Shown here one piece after another: positions 12,289 to 23,230 of a stretch of DNA of 64,000 nucleotides; position 1 is the stretch's first letter; every line of letters starts with the position of its first letter. Below the pieces are notes generated by a model. It was not told the DNA's origin and did not search any database. It worked only from the letters and a program-made list of their open reading frames with translations. The DNA is taken from the NCBI GenBank assembly GCA_029449245.1, contig JANATF010000004.1, positions 2,666,001 through 2,730,000 on the forward strand. Direction: 5' to 3'. A program made the translations under genes and the position numbers. This DNA comes from Mortierella alpina. Lineage: Eukaryota; Mortierellomycota; Mortierellomycetes; Mortierellales; Mortierellaceae.

Positions 12289-15200
12289 TTACATCCCGGG
12301 GACAGACACCTGGGAAGCATCGAGTCCCAACGCATGCAGGAACAAGTTGACGTTTGCGATTCGCTGGACGGCCTTCTCTGGGGCCATGCGCGTCGTCTGC
12401 GCCGCGATCACGTTCTCTAACACCTGCTCTCGCACTTCTGTCACCAAGACGTGTTGCTGCTCCACGGCGGCGCCAACGGCCATCGCCGCCAAGAAGCGCC
12501 AAACGTGGACATCCTCGGCCATCGTCGCCTTGGGCATGAACAGCGCAGAAAAGTGTGTCTGCAGTTGACTAAACAGTCGATTGTAAAGCTCGTTCCTAAA
12601 CATCCCACGTTCGCGCCAAACTCTCGTTAGGAAAAAAAATCTCGTCGCCCAAATCTCGCACAGACAAAAAAAAAAAATCCGCAACATTCAAGGTTACCAT
12701 TGATTAATCTCGCGTTCGTCTGGAATGGGGTAGTTGCCCTGTCCCTGCTTCAAAATCTCGGCGCGGCTCAAGAAAAGTGTCAAAAACGCAAGTCCAGGCT
12801 AAAGTTTTTTTTTACAAAGGTAGCAAATTGGGTTAGGATGAATCGTCTCAATTGAGTGTCGACTACGATTTTCATCGTCTCAGTTGTTACGGTATGCATG
12901 AAAAATAAAACACTACCTTGCTTCTGGCGACCCACACCATATTGTTACGCTCGATAAAGAGCGCCAACAGTCCGACGACGATCCTGAAGGGAGCCTCTGA
13001 CACAAAGCCCAACAGCGGAGGAACAATCGTGTTCATAAACAGCTCAATCTCTTGATTGGCTTGAGTATCCGCGTACACCTCAGATTTGCAAACATTCAGC
13101 GACTCAAAATTGGCCACCAGCATTGTCAACAATGTCAGCGTCTGCTCTGGAAGCAGGTGACGGAGGACTCGTGGAATGACCTTCTTGCCCTTGGAGTAGT
13201 TCAAAATTGAAATGAAAGGATGAGGGTGCCTATTTTCCCAACCAAAAACAACAAGGTGTGTGAGTACACTGTTAAGAAATTGAAATATATCAAAGGCGCA
13301 GTCCCTTTCGAGCATGGCGTCGTCCTGGTTATGCGGCAAACAAAAGAAGACTTACACAATGCCGATGGGTACAGTGATACGGAGCTCGTTCCACATCTTA
13401 CGGGCAATAATCGCGTACTCCTCATTCCATCGACGAATCGCCTCGCCGGCAATCTCTTCCTCGCCCATCCTTGGGGGTGGTGGTTGCTGTCGTCGCTTCT
13501 GCTCCAAGGCCAAGACGTAAGTATACACATTCTCGATCCAGCCCAATACGGTGTGCGACTTGGTGCTCACAGGGCCAGGCGAAGGGGGCTTGGGTGAGCT
13601 GCCACCTGCGTTCTCGGTGCTGTTGGATCCACGTTTTGACACTTGCAGAAGCTGGCGGGGATTCAGAACCGAGTTGACAGCAATCTTGCCTAGAGCACCC
13701 TCCACAGTAACGTTGGTGCGTTTGGGGTTGCGCTTGGCATCGCTGACGATCCTTTGAACTTGTTGTTGCATGCGCTGCTCAGTGCGGCCATTTCCTCCGC
13801 GACGTCTGTTGTCGTTCTGTCCCGACTCATTGTCCGTCATGTTGCCAGGGATACCCATCTGCTGCAAGTGTCTGTTGCGAAGGGCTGTGTACACCTGGCA
13901 GTAAAAGTCATCAGCATAGGGATCATCCGTCACCAACTGAGAAATCTGGATGCGATTAATAAAGTCCTTGTCGCTCTGGGTCATCAAGCCGTTGTGCTTG
14001 GCCTATGTGCGATCCATCAAGAAATCAGAGTTAGACACATGCCGCACAGTATCAACCTGCAAATCCCCTTCAGCCTGCTCCCGACATACAATTTCGTCTT
14101 GTTTGGCTAATCTCTCCTCGCGTCTCTGCTCAATTCGGGCCTGCTTCGCTTGCTGTTCGGCAATCATGGCCTCAGAGTAGATGGGGCGTCCTCCATTGAT
14201 GTTCATAAGGGCCGCCTCAACTTCCTCCAAGCTCATCATTTTACGCTCCTGTTGCATGGGCACCTGTGCCTGGGCACCTGCAGTCCTCAACAGTTGGGCC
14301 TCAATTTCCTCCAGACTGGGCTGGTTGCCTCCAAAGCCAGGGCGGGAAAGGGCAAACGTGCCAGCTCCAAAAACGGGGTCATGAGTAAATCCGCCGTTTC
14401 CTGCTCCGATATCTATTTCGTGCCACCATGGATGAGATTCGGTAAGTGAAGGAGAGATCCAAAGTACACGGCAGCCTAGAGTTCCTGCGCTTATAAATGT
14501 ACTAATGAGAATCACCAAGCACCAAACATACCCATGCCTGCGCCAGTGTTTCCAAAGGAGCCCCAGATCGAGGAAGCAGCTTGAGAAGGCTAGATATTAG
14601 AAAAAGGTCGAATGTCCTTTAGTTCCTTTTGCAAGAAAAAATAACGCGTGCAGCTGCAGCGTACTGTCGTCATGACGATCCATCGCGTATCCTGCTCACA
14701 TACCTCAGGAAGTCCCTTCTTGAAGTTGTCTTGCTGAGCATTGCCATCGTTCTCCCACAGCGATGCAAACGACGAGCGGCGTGCACCTGATGAAAAAAAC
14801 ATTCCATGCGAGATGCAGGCAGAGATGGGTAAGAAAGAAAATCAGCACCAAAATGACTGAGTGCTGGTACTGCCACTCCGCTATCCTCCTGTCCAGTGCA
14901 AACACACACTCACCAGCATGGTCGTTCTGCTTGATGTAAAGCTCCTCCTCCTTCTTGAGTGCAGGCGCAATCTGGCGGGTGTTTCTGGCAAAGTCAAAGT
15001 CCGTCCCTATTCCGTCCAAAAGTGGAGGTTGTTGCCAAAAAAGAAGGTGCAAGAAAAGGTGTTATTGGCCTTGGACACACAAAACGGACCTCTGATGCGG
15101 CACTTGTCGTTGCGATCTTTCAAAGGACGATCACAGTAGAACTTGTTGGGGAAAAAAAGGGCCATCGACTTGCCTTCGTCAGAACCAACGGCACCAAAGG

Positions 15201-15411
15201 TCTCATCGTTAAGGTCGTCTCTGGTCTCCTCAAGATCATCGGCAAGGTTGTCGTAGGTCTCGCCATAGTCGTAAATCTCAAAATCCTCGCCAGTCTCGAG
15301 TGCATACTTTTGAACCTGGCGATCGAGCTCTTGCTGTTCCTCCAGATTCAATGCCACACGGCCACCCTGGCGGCCAGGCATGACGGCGTTGAAGCCGAAA
15401 AAGTCTGACAT
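12289..15411 (-). CDS. PAT1: mRNA decapping activator Pat1
   Basis: Nine exons on the minus strand (15411-15090, 15006-14914, 14786-14704, 14589-14532, 14400-14057, 14002-13356, 13229-12917, 12798-12698, 12595-12289) keep frame throughout and give about 755 residues; yeast Pat1 is 796. Pat1 works in P-bodies, linking Dhh1, Lsm1-7 and decapping factors. The N-terminus SDFFGFNA followed by DLNDETFG matches the Dhh1-binding region. Then come Pro/Gln-rich and basic segments, the block GLMTQSDKDFINRIQISQLV with DDPYADDFY, and the C-terminal alpha-superhelix beginning HPFISILNYSKGKKVIPRVL that binds Lsm1-7. Several exons are under 110 nt, unusual beside the long exons of neighbours. The joins at 14400 and 12595 rest on phase and family conservation. 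Confidence 0.92.
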
Positions 15412-15799
15412 TTTCGCTCCTGCTCCTGCTGATGGCGTAGTCGGGTCTGTTTGCACGCTTATTTCGCTTAGTTGCTCTTGCTGACTCGTTCTCGCTCTCT
15501 CACTCTCGCTCTCTCGCTCTCTCTCGTGTGATCGGGATGGAGGGTGGAGTAGGGATCCTTGTAAACTACTGGTGCTCTGGGGGACACGCCAGAAAAGGAG
15601 AGAGGGGGAGGAGATAGGGGAGGAGCAAAGAGGGATTGTGATGGAACGAACCCCAACTTGACTTTGAACTCTCTTTTCACACATCCCACTTTCCGCTGCA
15701 GTGTGTGACGTCACCTTCGACTCGCTCGAGGTGAGTGTGCAGGCTGCTACTCACGCTCGCAAGTCGCACACTTCACCCATACAAGAAGTCGCAACCACG
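15412..15799. promoter_or_regulatory. Divergent promoter between PAT1 and MIM2-like gene
   Basis: The 388-bp spacer separates two divergent start codons and must hold both promoters. It contains a run of CTCTCGCT-type repeats at about 15488-15530 (purine-rich GAGAGCGAG on the PAT1 sense strand), probably in the PAT1 5' leader, and a block of GGGGGAGGAG-type purines near 15600. No clear TATA box was found. Confidence 0.6.
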
Positions 15800-16290
15800 A
15801 TGAGCACCCCGACACTCCCGACGACTGCAGATGGCTACATCGACACCGCCGCACCCGAGACTAGAGACACCCTTATACAGCGGATATGGGACATTGACGA
15901 GCAGCTGTCCGACATCGACTCCATCGATGACGACTCGGACCTCTCCGAGTTCTCAACCACCTCCTCCACCTCCACACGCGACATCCAACGGGAATGGGAC
16001 GAGAACATGGAGCAGGGCCGTCAGCTCTTTGCCATTGTGATTTTCCCTTTTGTCGGACGTTGGCTCGGCAAGAAGATGTCCTACTGGGGTATGTTCTTCT
16101 CTCCTCCCCTTTAAACGAAGTTTAAGAGGAGGAGAGTCTACGGACTGGTGTGTATCTCTCACTGTCACTCACTTGATCCTGTCTCACTAACAACTTTTGC
16201 TTCTCTCCATCCATGTACATCCCTTTCTTTTAAATAGTATGGGCCCGATTTCTCCAGCACCACTACAAGTTTCGCACAATAGGCGCGTAG
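15800..16290 (+). CDS. MIM2: Mitochondrial import protein Mim2-like
   Basis: Two exons (15800-16088, 16238-16290, phase 1) encode about 113 residues. The N-terminal half is Asp/Ser/Thr-rich. The C-terminal part reads EWDENMEQGRQLFAIVIFPF, then VGRWLGKKMSYWVWARFL. An E-W-(D/E)-E-(S/N) block, one hydrophobic helix and a G-(K/R)-x-L-G-(K/R)-(K/R) then W-x-W-x-(R/K) tail is the pattern I associate with fungal Mim2. Mim2 partners Mim1 in the MIM complex, which inserts alpha-helical proteins in the mitochondrial outer membrane. The second exon supplies only the final 17 residues or so. Identification rests on motif memory, so another small tail-anchored outer-membrane protein remains possible. It is divergent from PAT1 and convergent with RPS21. 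Confidence 0.68.
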
Positions 16291-16609
16291 GAAGGCTGCT
16301 GTGTTCTCACCAAGCATACGTCCTCAAATGCCACTCCATACTTAGCACAGTTTCTCTTTACATCCGCCGTGCTTCTGTACAGTATTTTACACTCACTTTG
16401 CCCAAAGGGAGGATACCTTTTAGAACAATAAAGCTGTTCAAAACTTGCGTACACAATACAACAATTGTGAAAGCAATTGTTGAACGTAGACAGACGCTGT
16501 GAGTTTATGGGCAGTGGAGCTCGTTTTTTCTTCACAAAACATCTGCGCGCCAAAATGCCTACGTGGACATGCGACTCCAAGTAGAGAGTCTGGGTGCAAA
16601 AGGCTTACT
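16291..16609. other. Convergent 3' spacer, MIM2-like and RPS21
   Basis: The 319-bp spacer between two converging stop codons holds the MIM2-like poly(A) signal (16427-16432) and the RPS21 3' UTR. Nothing else is seen. Confidence 0.6.
16427..16432 (+). terminator. Poly(A) signal of MIM2-like gene
   Basis: AATAAA lies 137 bases after the stop codon at 16288-16290, within the convergent spacer. Confidence 0.45.
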
Positions 16610-17248
16610 CTACTTTTGATAGCTCCAGACCTGGCTCAGCACTAAAGAGCAAGCGAAAGCAAGAGAGGGAAAAGCATCGACAAGGAGAAAAAAGGTATCA
16701 GCTTGCAGCATTCTTCCTTTCTGAAGAGCGACTTGAATGACTAAAAACGAGAGTCAAGGTAGGGAAAAGCTTACAACCATCGCGAGTAGCAAGACGATTA
16801 ATGGAATCGTCCGATTCGCTTTGGGCACGAACATATCCGCAGAGGGCGTAGGTCTTGAAGGTGCCGGTGTATTTGCCGGAAGCATCCACATCGCCGATAT
16901 TGAGCTGGACCGAGGCATGGTCCTTGGCGGCAATCAAGCGGTTGGTGGCCGAGCTATTGCGAATTCCAACATGGCGTAAAGAAGAAGAGAATTGAGCAAG
17001 CTGGACATCCTTCCACTCACGCTGTGTTTACATTCTCTGTCGCCGATGAGACGAGAGCAGCTTTCAAGCCATGTCAGCCTAAAAATGCACGAATGAGCGC
17101 GTCGATTGCGGCCCCTGCTCTTTCTCACGGTCCCCCTCCCCCTCCCACAATTACAAATAGTCAAGGGCGCAGGCACCGTGGCCCTGTCGAGGTTACGTTA
17201 CCACTTGCGGGGAGAGTAGGTCTCCTGGCTGACGTTGGGGGCTTCCAT
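16610..17248 (-). CDS. RPS21: 40S ribosomal protein eS21
   Basis: Three minus-strand exons (17248-17202, 16953-16775, 16641-16610) give 85 residues, matching the usual 83-87. The core [20 protein letters not shown] and [18 protein letters not shown] are diagnostic of eS21, a small-subunit surface protein needed for 40S maturation. The last exon of 32 nt supplies [10 protein letters not shown], which parallels the yeast ending LLKNVWSYSR and fixes the donor at 16774. The first exon encodes [16 protein letters not shown]. Most eS21 proteins have an (L)DLYIPRKC-like segment here, so the SPRKC match supports the start, but the residues before it are unusual. The gene is divergent from a probable mitochondrial protein gene across 186 bp. 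Confidence 0.93.
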
Positions 17249-17347
17249 TGTTGGGTTGAGATTCTTTTGAGGCAAGAAGAGAGAAGGAGCCAACATTCAG
17301 AATGGCACGCTCTCTTTTACCGACGTGTGTCAGTGCGCAAAGCGGCC

Positions 17348-17354
17348 TATAAAT
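17348..17354 (+). promoter_or_regulatory. TATA-like element of mitochondrial-type gene
   Basis: TATAAAT lies 81 bases upstream of the start at 17435, inside the 186-bp divergent promoter shared with RPS21. Spacing fits a TATA box with a short leader. Confidence 0.45.
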
Positions 17355-17434
17355 CACATGACTCTTTGCAACTAGAAAAAGAGTGGGACCATATTCCCCT
17401 TTCTTCACTCGCCAATTGACAAACCTGAAGAGCC

Positions 17435-18376
17435 ATGTTGCCAGCCCTCCGACCAACGCGCCTTGCTGCCCAACTCTGCAGCCGCCAGTCAGGCTTGCTC
17501 AAAGCCTGCAATGCCAGAGTTGCTCTTCTCCCGCGCCCCGTGACAACCACAACAACAACATTCGCTCCTGCGCGTTTCCATTCTGCAGAACGACGCCTGA
17601 TCCGTGACAGTACCTACCCCTTCCCACTGTACTACCACCTCTTGCCTTCCTCTTCCTCTGCCTCCGCCAGCCATATCCAGTCTCCTCCAGCACCAAAAAC
17701 CTCCGATCTCCACGCTTGCTATGCGCTCGCCTTTCTGCCCACCTTCCCAACGCACAACCGCCAGATCATCGGTTTTATCAGCCATAACGCTGCCACCACC
17801 GAGCTGCAGATTAAACCCAACAAGTTCACGGAGAACGAAGCCTTCAACGCGGTCCTGCATGCTTCGATCCAGGAGCACCTAGCCAAAGATCCAATGGTCG
17901 AGTCAGTCCTGCAGCAACAGCTTGAAGGGTAAGAAGAAAATAGCGCGGGTAAAGAAAATAACAACAAGACATAGCAAACATCGCGGTCGAACGCCGTTAA
18001 CAATTTTTTTTTTTATGGATTGACCTCAGATGGACACACATTGCAGACTATCGCAACCCAGCACCCTACGGAAGGTAAAGATCGCTACTTTTTTTTTTTG
18101 GTGGCCCTAATTCTGGATATCATCAGCATTACCATCTTGTGGAATTGATACGTTACCACCCTTCTTACTAAAACTCTGCGGATGTTGGGGGGTCTTGTCA
18201 ATTGTAGAATTCCACTCCCAGAAGACATTTTTGGCAGCGTGCAGATTGTGGACGGTGTCATCCAACCCTCTACCTATCAAAGGATGCCCTCGCACCGGAT
18301 CGTCAGCAGCCATGGACTCTTTCAATTGAGCGAATATCTTCACGAGAAGCTCGTTCAGCATCTGCAGAACCTTTAA
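17435..18376 (+). CDS. Conserved fungal protein, probably mitochondrial, function unknown
   Basis: Exons 17435-17928, 18030-18074 and 18208-18376 join (both junctions phase 2) to about 235 residues. The first 50 residues are rich in Arg, Ala, Ser and Thr with almost no acidic residues, a typical mitochondrial presequence, and are followed by FHSAERRLI, a plausible processing region. A hydroxylated, Pro-rich linker leads to a conserved-looking C-terminal part: GWTHIADYRNPAPYGRIPLP, EDIFGSVQI, and a helical end (LSEYLHEKLVQHL). The G-W-x-H-(I/V)-x-D-x-R-N-P-x-x-Y-G-R pattern resembles an uncharacterised ascomycete family I remember without a name. No catalytic motif is evident. It is divergent from RPS21 and convergent with the nucleotidyltransferase gene. 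Confidence 0.75.
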
Positions 18377-18432
18377 TCATCACGTCGCATCGTATCAAAT
18401 GAGGTTGAACTGGGTTTGCATTAAAACAAAGG

Positions 18433-18438
18433 AATAAA
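18433..18438 (+). terminator. Poly(A) signal of mitochondrial-type gene
   Basis: AATAAA occurs 57 bases after the stop at 18374-18376, in the 252-bp convergent spacer before the nucleotidyltransferase stop at 18629. Confidence 0.5.
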
Positions 18439-18628
18439 GAGTGATAATGAGCGGTCTAAACATACAAGCATTGAAAGTAAATGAAAATGAAAAAAAATAA
18501 ATGATGAAAACGCAAAAGAAAAGCACTTCTATGGTGGTAATGCACAACTTGGCAGGATATGTCTAGAGATGGAGAGGCGAAAAAACAAAACCTCACCATC
18601 GTCCTCATCCTCGTCCTCGTCCTCGAAA

Positions 18629-21600
18629 TCATGATGCAGAAGAAAAGGTCGCGTGCCGGTCGCTCTTTTCTTCTGGTGTGACAATGATCACCCTCGCCTT
18701 TTCCAGCTCCACCGGCTGTCCTGACTTGACCACAGGCTGTCGTCGAGAGGACTCACCACGATTAGAGTTGGTCGACCATACAACATTACGTCTGCCGCCC
18801 TTCTTCCGATTCCTGCTCCCTGAGCCCTCCTCTCCTGTCGCATCCGATCCCGCAGTGCCTTCACCCGCCTGAGAAGACAAATCCTGATCCAGCTTTGCAG
18901 CAGATAACAACTTGGGTGCAGCATTTGCAATATCGGCCAGACTAAACTCCACAGCAGCACGAGGCGCACGACCGCCACTGCCCCCTCCGCCGCTACGACC
19001 GTTTTTCTGCCCGTCACCTCCTGATGACTTTTTGTTTCGGCGACCAGACGATGATCCAGAGCCTCCAGCCTTGTCTTGTTTCGATCGTGAAGATCCTGAC
19101 CGTGTGGATTCTCCTGCACCGTCTTTGTCACCTTTGCCTTGCTTCGTCCGGTTGCGTGACTGACTGCGGTTGGACGGGTCGCCATGACGAGCCGCCCCTG
19201 ACTGACCTGCACCTTCCTTATTCGACTTGCCAGATCCGCCACTGTCGCCGTTGGCCGAACGATTGGACTCTCGGTTCTTACTGCTGCCAGTCGGGTCTTT
19301 ACTCGTCGAAGGCCGTGTTCCAATGTTGAGCGTTTCCATGACAGAGATGGCAGCTGACGTTGAATCCTCCTCCTCCTCGTCATCATCGTAATCAGCGTCA
19401 TCGTAGTAATAGTTGAGCGACCGGAAGCCATTGCCATACCGTCGTCCTGCACCATAGTTATTAGCCACCATAGTGCCGTTGCTGCCCTTGCGCATGTTGT
19501 TGTTGCTGTGGTAGTAGCTTGGAGGAAAGACAAACTGCGCGCAACATTGATCCAGTGACACCTTTTGATAGAGAACATCCAAAGCCCGTCTGAATTCCTC
19601 CTTCAAACCCTTGCTGCTGGCCATGTCGGATGAATTGCCCAGATTCCTGCTGGTATCAAACGGTTCCTCCACACAAAACAACTTGTATTGTTTCCCTGGA
19701 AGGTGCCATCCTTTCGATTCCTTGGTGAGATAGCAGCCTTCACGCACAGAAATGACATGGTTGTCATAGTCAAACTCGATTGCAAACCTAATGTCCAGTC
19801 GCAAAATTAGAATCTTTGATGCTCTCGCTTCAATTGAAATCGCCTCGCAGGTATCAAAAAAGACATATAACATACCTTCGAAAGAAGGCGTAAAGAAGCC
19901 CACCCAGGGTCTCCTTGTTGGGCAGACCAAATCCTTCCAGTTGCTCGAGATCGGTGCAAAAGGACGTATTGTTGCCATTGATGACCTGATTATCTTCTGA
20001 AAGGGTATGCGGGATTTGGTGCAGCTTTGGCAAGATGGGTGGCGACCGCATCTGCAAAAAGTTGATGACGATGCAGATCCAGGTATACGTTGAGATGGTT
20101 CCGCCGTTGGCTGCAGGGGATACAAAACAAGGAAAGAAATGAATACTTATGCTCACATACACTCTCAAACTGCGCGATCCGTCTGTACTTGACACTCCAA
20201 GTTCTCCCCCTGCTACATACCTGCGTCATTGAGTACTCTTCTTCGGGCCCAGTGTTTGATGATCATAGCAAAAGGTCGCACCCTTGGGTCAATCGAGACA
20301 TAAGTCTTGATCATTTTGGTATTCAACAGCCCCAGCGGTGTGTTAATGTTCATGTCGCACGAGAGGTGACTAAGCCGAGCAATAAATAGACGTGTTTCAA
20401 GCAAATTAGCGTCAAGATCAGGGCCCAAACTGTTTCCTTATCGATCCCCAACGAGAAGCTGCATCTCCAAGGGAAAGAGAACCAAAATGCACTTACAGTT
20501 CAGGGTCCCACAACTTCACAATGGGCACTTTGGCTCTGGGAACACAAAAGATTTTTTGCATGCCGTGTTTCCGAAATGCGTTTGCCAGCATCTGAACATT
20601 CTTCAGTCCGGTCCAGGATGTCATGATACAAATATCAACGTCGCTTGAACCTGTTCCCAAATCATTTACCGTTGAGCTAAGTAGTAACGAAACGGTGATG
20701 ATGAGTACGTTAGTGACGACGAAGGTATGCTAGACATTCATGAATACTGTGGCAAAAGGCACAGGGGGTCCTTCCTACCCAAACGGATGCGCCTTGATGT
20801 CTTGTCCGGGCCACTCTGTCTGTAATATGTTTTCAATCTTCTTGATTAACAGGGTCCGCCGTTCGTGGCTAGACTCTGTGGGCAGTAGATCCTAAAGTAC
20901 AAGTGAAAAAAAAAATGTGGATCAGATACCCAAGCGCAACAACGACAGTCTCTAGGTGGCTCCCTCTGCCAGACATAGATCTGCTGCAATCTTACCTCGA
21001 AGAGGTCGACCATTTCCATTGACAGCTTTGCTTCGCTTTCATGAGGAAGCACAATGGGGAAGCGCTCGTGGAGTCGGTGTTCTTCCGATTTTTGTATTGC
21101 AGAGGGTCGAGTGACAGTCCGGGGTGCGGGAATGGGTGCTACACCAGGTAGCAGCGTTGACCATGCTGACACTTTGGGCACAGAGGCAAGGGTTGTGGGC
21201 TGGGGTGCCGAGATCGATGCCTCTGCAGTCGACAGACTTTGTTCTTCCTCCGACGATGATACTTGCGATCCAGAATGCTCGGCTATCGTATCGTCCAACG
21301 GATCCTCGGGTTGATTGTCGAGCCCTTGCTCTTCCTCTGTCGTACCTCCGCTTGCAGCGGGTAGCGGCAACAGCGTCAGGGAACCAGTCCTTCCGTCCTC
21401 CTGATCGTCCTGGGTGGGATGAGCCACTTTTCCATTGAGAATCTTTGCCGGCGACAGTGGGGGTGTTGCAATCTGGGATGGAGACACTGCGGTGCTGGCG
21501 TTGGAGGCTTCAGTGCCGATGGTCATCCCACTATGATCGACCATGGCCTGTTTTGGATCGACGGTTGTTGTCGATAGACCAGTGCTTGGAAATCGCTGCA

Positions 21601-21985
21601 TGAGTCTTGATACAGGATCGACGGCTTCGACAGTATACGGGTCGAGTCCGCTTTCCGACTGAGAGTCCTCCAGGCTGGCAGGCGAGTCCGGTCTAGGATC
21701 CTGTTGACGTGAAGTAAGGCTTGGTATTGCCTGCTCCTGCACTTGAGGCACCTGGTCCTCACAGCAGCTTCGTTCCTGTTGTTCCTCCTGTGTCTCTTGG
21801 ATGGGAGGACTATAGTCTGGAGATGCAGACTCTTGCCGTGCGTGGCCGTTCAGCAGAGGCGTGTCCTGGTGCTGCTGCTGCTGCTGGATGTGGAGGATGC
21901 TGCTGTGGCCTTGACGGTCGTGGTGGTCGGCAGGGCAGGGGTTGGGACAAGTGCCAGACTGGGAGGTGGTCTGGACTGTCGGCAT
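18629..21985 (-). CDS. Cid1/TUT-type terminal nucleotidyltransferase (non-canonical poly(A)/poly(U) polymerase)
   Basis: Six minus-strand exons (21985-20996, 20891-20779, 20676-20497, 20369-20221, 20110-19876, 19787-18629) give about 941 residues. Residues 1-310 are disordered (Ser/Thr/Pro/Gln-rich). The catalytic fold begins near 320. The signature GSTVNDLGTGSSDVD places catalytic carboxylates at D380 and D382, with the third in LSCDMNI (D433). IIKHWARRR, NGGTISTYTWICIVINFLQ and the PAP-associated block FAIEFDYDNHVISVREG follow. The last 270 residues are Gly/Ser/Arg/Lys-rich, likely RNA-binding and disordered. Family members add U or A to RNA 3' ends in the cytoplasm, promoting decay or stability. 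Nucleotide choice cannot be read with confidence from sequence alone. The start could lie further upstream, since the N-terminus is unconserved. Confidence 0.88.
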
Positions 21986-23230
21986 GCTATGGCTTGATGT
22001 GCGGCTGCAGACTCCTTGGGTAGGGTTCGAATGCGCCTTTGGCTAGGAGAGCAAGGGCGCAACAGTGCTGTGAGAGTGGAGAGGAGCCGAGGGTGAGGCA
22101 GGGCAATGAGGAGAAAGAGAGAGCGAGAGAAGCGGCGGATTGGATGGGCAAAGCAGCGGTTCCACCGGGGGGGTCAATGCGAATGTGCGGGTTGAGACGC
22201 TATGCGGCAGAGCTGAGGGTGTTTGGTGGCGGGTGTCGACAACAGCGGCAGGATGGGGCGGGAATGCAGCGGACAGCGAGGGAGAGGCAGAGCGAGGAGA
22301 TGGGCGGGAGATGGGCGGGAGATGGGCGGGATGGCCGTTGGAGGGGGGAGGAGACCGTTGTGTGTCTGCTGCAGGGCAAAGTGGAGAGTGAGAGGACAGA
22401 GGAGAGAGGAGAGAGAGAGAAAGAGGAAGACAAAGCGAGAGAGAGCAAAGAAGTGATAACGAAAAAATTTTATGATGCAGCTGGATGCACTGGGGGATAT
22501 GCAGCGGGTGGTGCAAGTGTGCAAGTTGCGATGCAGGCAGCAGCAGCGTGTGGGTCTGCACAGCAGGAGGAGTATCAGCGGCGACTCTGCAAGAGAAGCA
22601 CTGGCGATGATGGCAAGGCACAAGGCTGCGCGCAAGGGCGAGGAGATGCTCAGAAGGAGGACGGGGAGGATGCTGAGCAATTGAATACAACAATAAAAAA
22701 AAAAAAAAAAAAAAGCAAAGTCAAGAAGAATGGAGGTTTGTTTATTGCCGACAGTGTCCCCGAAATAGACCGTCCCACCTGGCCACCTGGGGACCCTGCC
22801 AACGGGACAGCGACTACAGCCAATACAGCCAACGGACGCATGCGGACAGCCATGGATGGGCGCGTCCCCCACTTGCAGACCAGCAGACGCACAGCACAGC
22901 GTGGCAGAAACTAGACGAGGGATTCGATAGAACGTGCTCATGTGGGGAAGCATAGGGGCTGTGGACCATGTGGCCATATATAGTCTCGAATGGACGACAA
23001 CGGCCAGGGTCCTATTATTGGATTTCAATTGGGCCTATATTCTGACCGCCTCGCATTCCAACCCCAACCCAACTGTGTAGCTTGGCCAACGACCAGCTCT
23101 TGTGTCTGGCCTTGTTCGAAAATAGAACCTCCTTTCGTCTCGCATCCACTTTCTCGCATTGATTCACCCCGCCGTAGATATCGCGCATCGGGCACAAGGT
23201 GGCCCTCGGAGGATTGTTCGCCACAGGATC
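21986..23230. promoter_or_regulatory. 1.24-kb divergent promoter region, nucleotidyltransferase / LETM1
   Basis: Both neighbouring genes start outward from this region. It is strongly purine-skewed on the + strand from about 22040 to 22690 (GAGAGAGCGAG, GGGCGGGAGAT, AGAGGAGAGAGGAG), so the minus-strand transcript would have a C/T-rich leader like others in this window. It also carries a 20-base poly(A) run near 22693-22713. Long open frames on both strands here follow base composition, lack ATG starts and show no family motifs, so none is called. Confidence 0.55.
22299..22331. repeat. Three copies of an 11-bp G-rich repeat
   Basis: GATGGGCGGGA occurs three times in direct tandem. The array carries six runs of three G, separated by short spacers, so it could form a G-quadruplex; it also contains repeated GGGCGG boxes. 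It lies about 315-345 bases upstream of the nucleotidyltransferase start codon. Confidence 0.85.

Noticed and set aside
18688-19578. A 296-codon minus-strand frame overlapping the nucleotidyltransferase tail
   Set aside because: Offset frame of the Gly/Ser/Arg-rich tail; the annotated frame continues a conserved catalytic domain through exon 6.
22039-22914. A 291-codon plus-strand open frame and a 284-codon minus-strand frame over the same region
   Set aside because: Neither begins with ATG; both translate purine/pyrimidine-skewed DNA and a poly(A) run into low-complexity sequence, and the region must contain two promoters.
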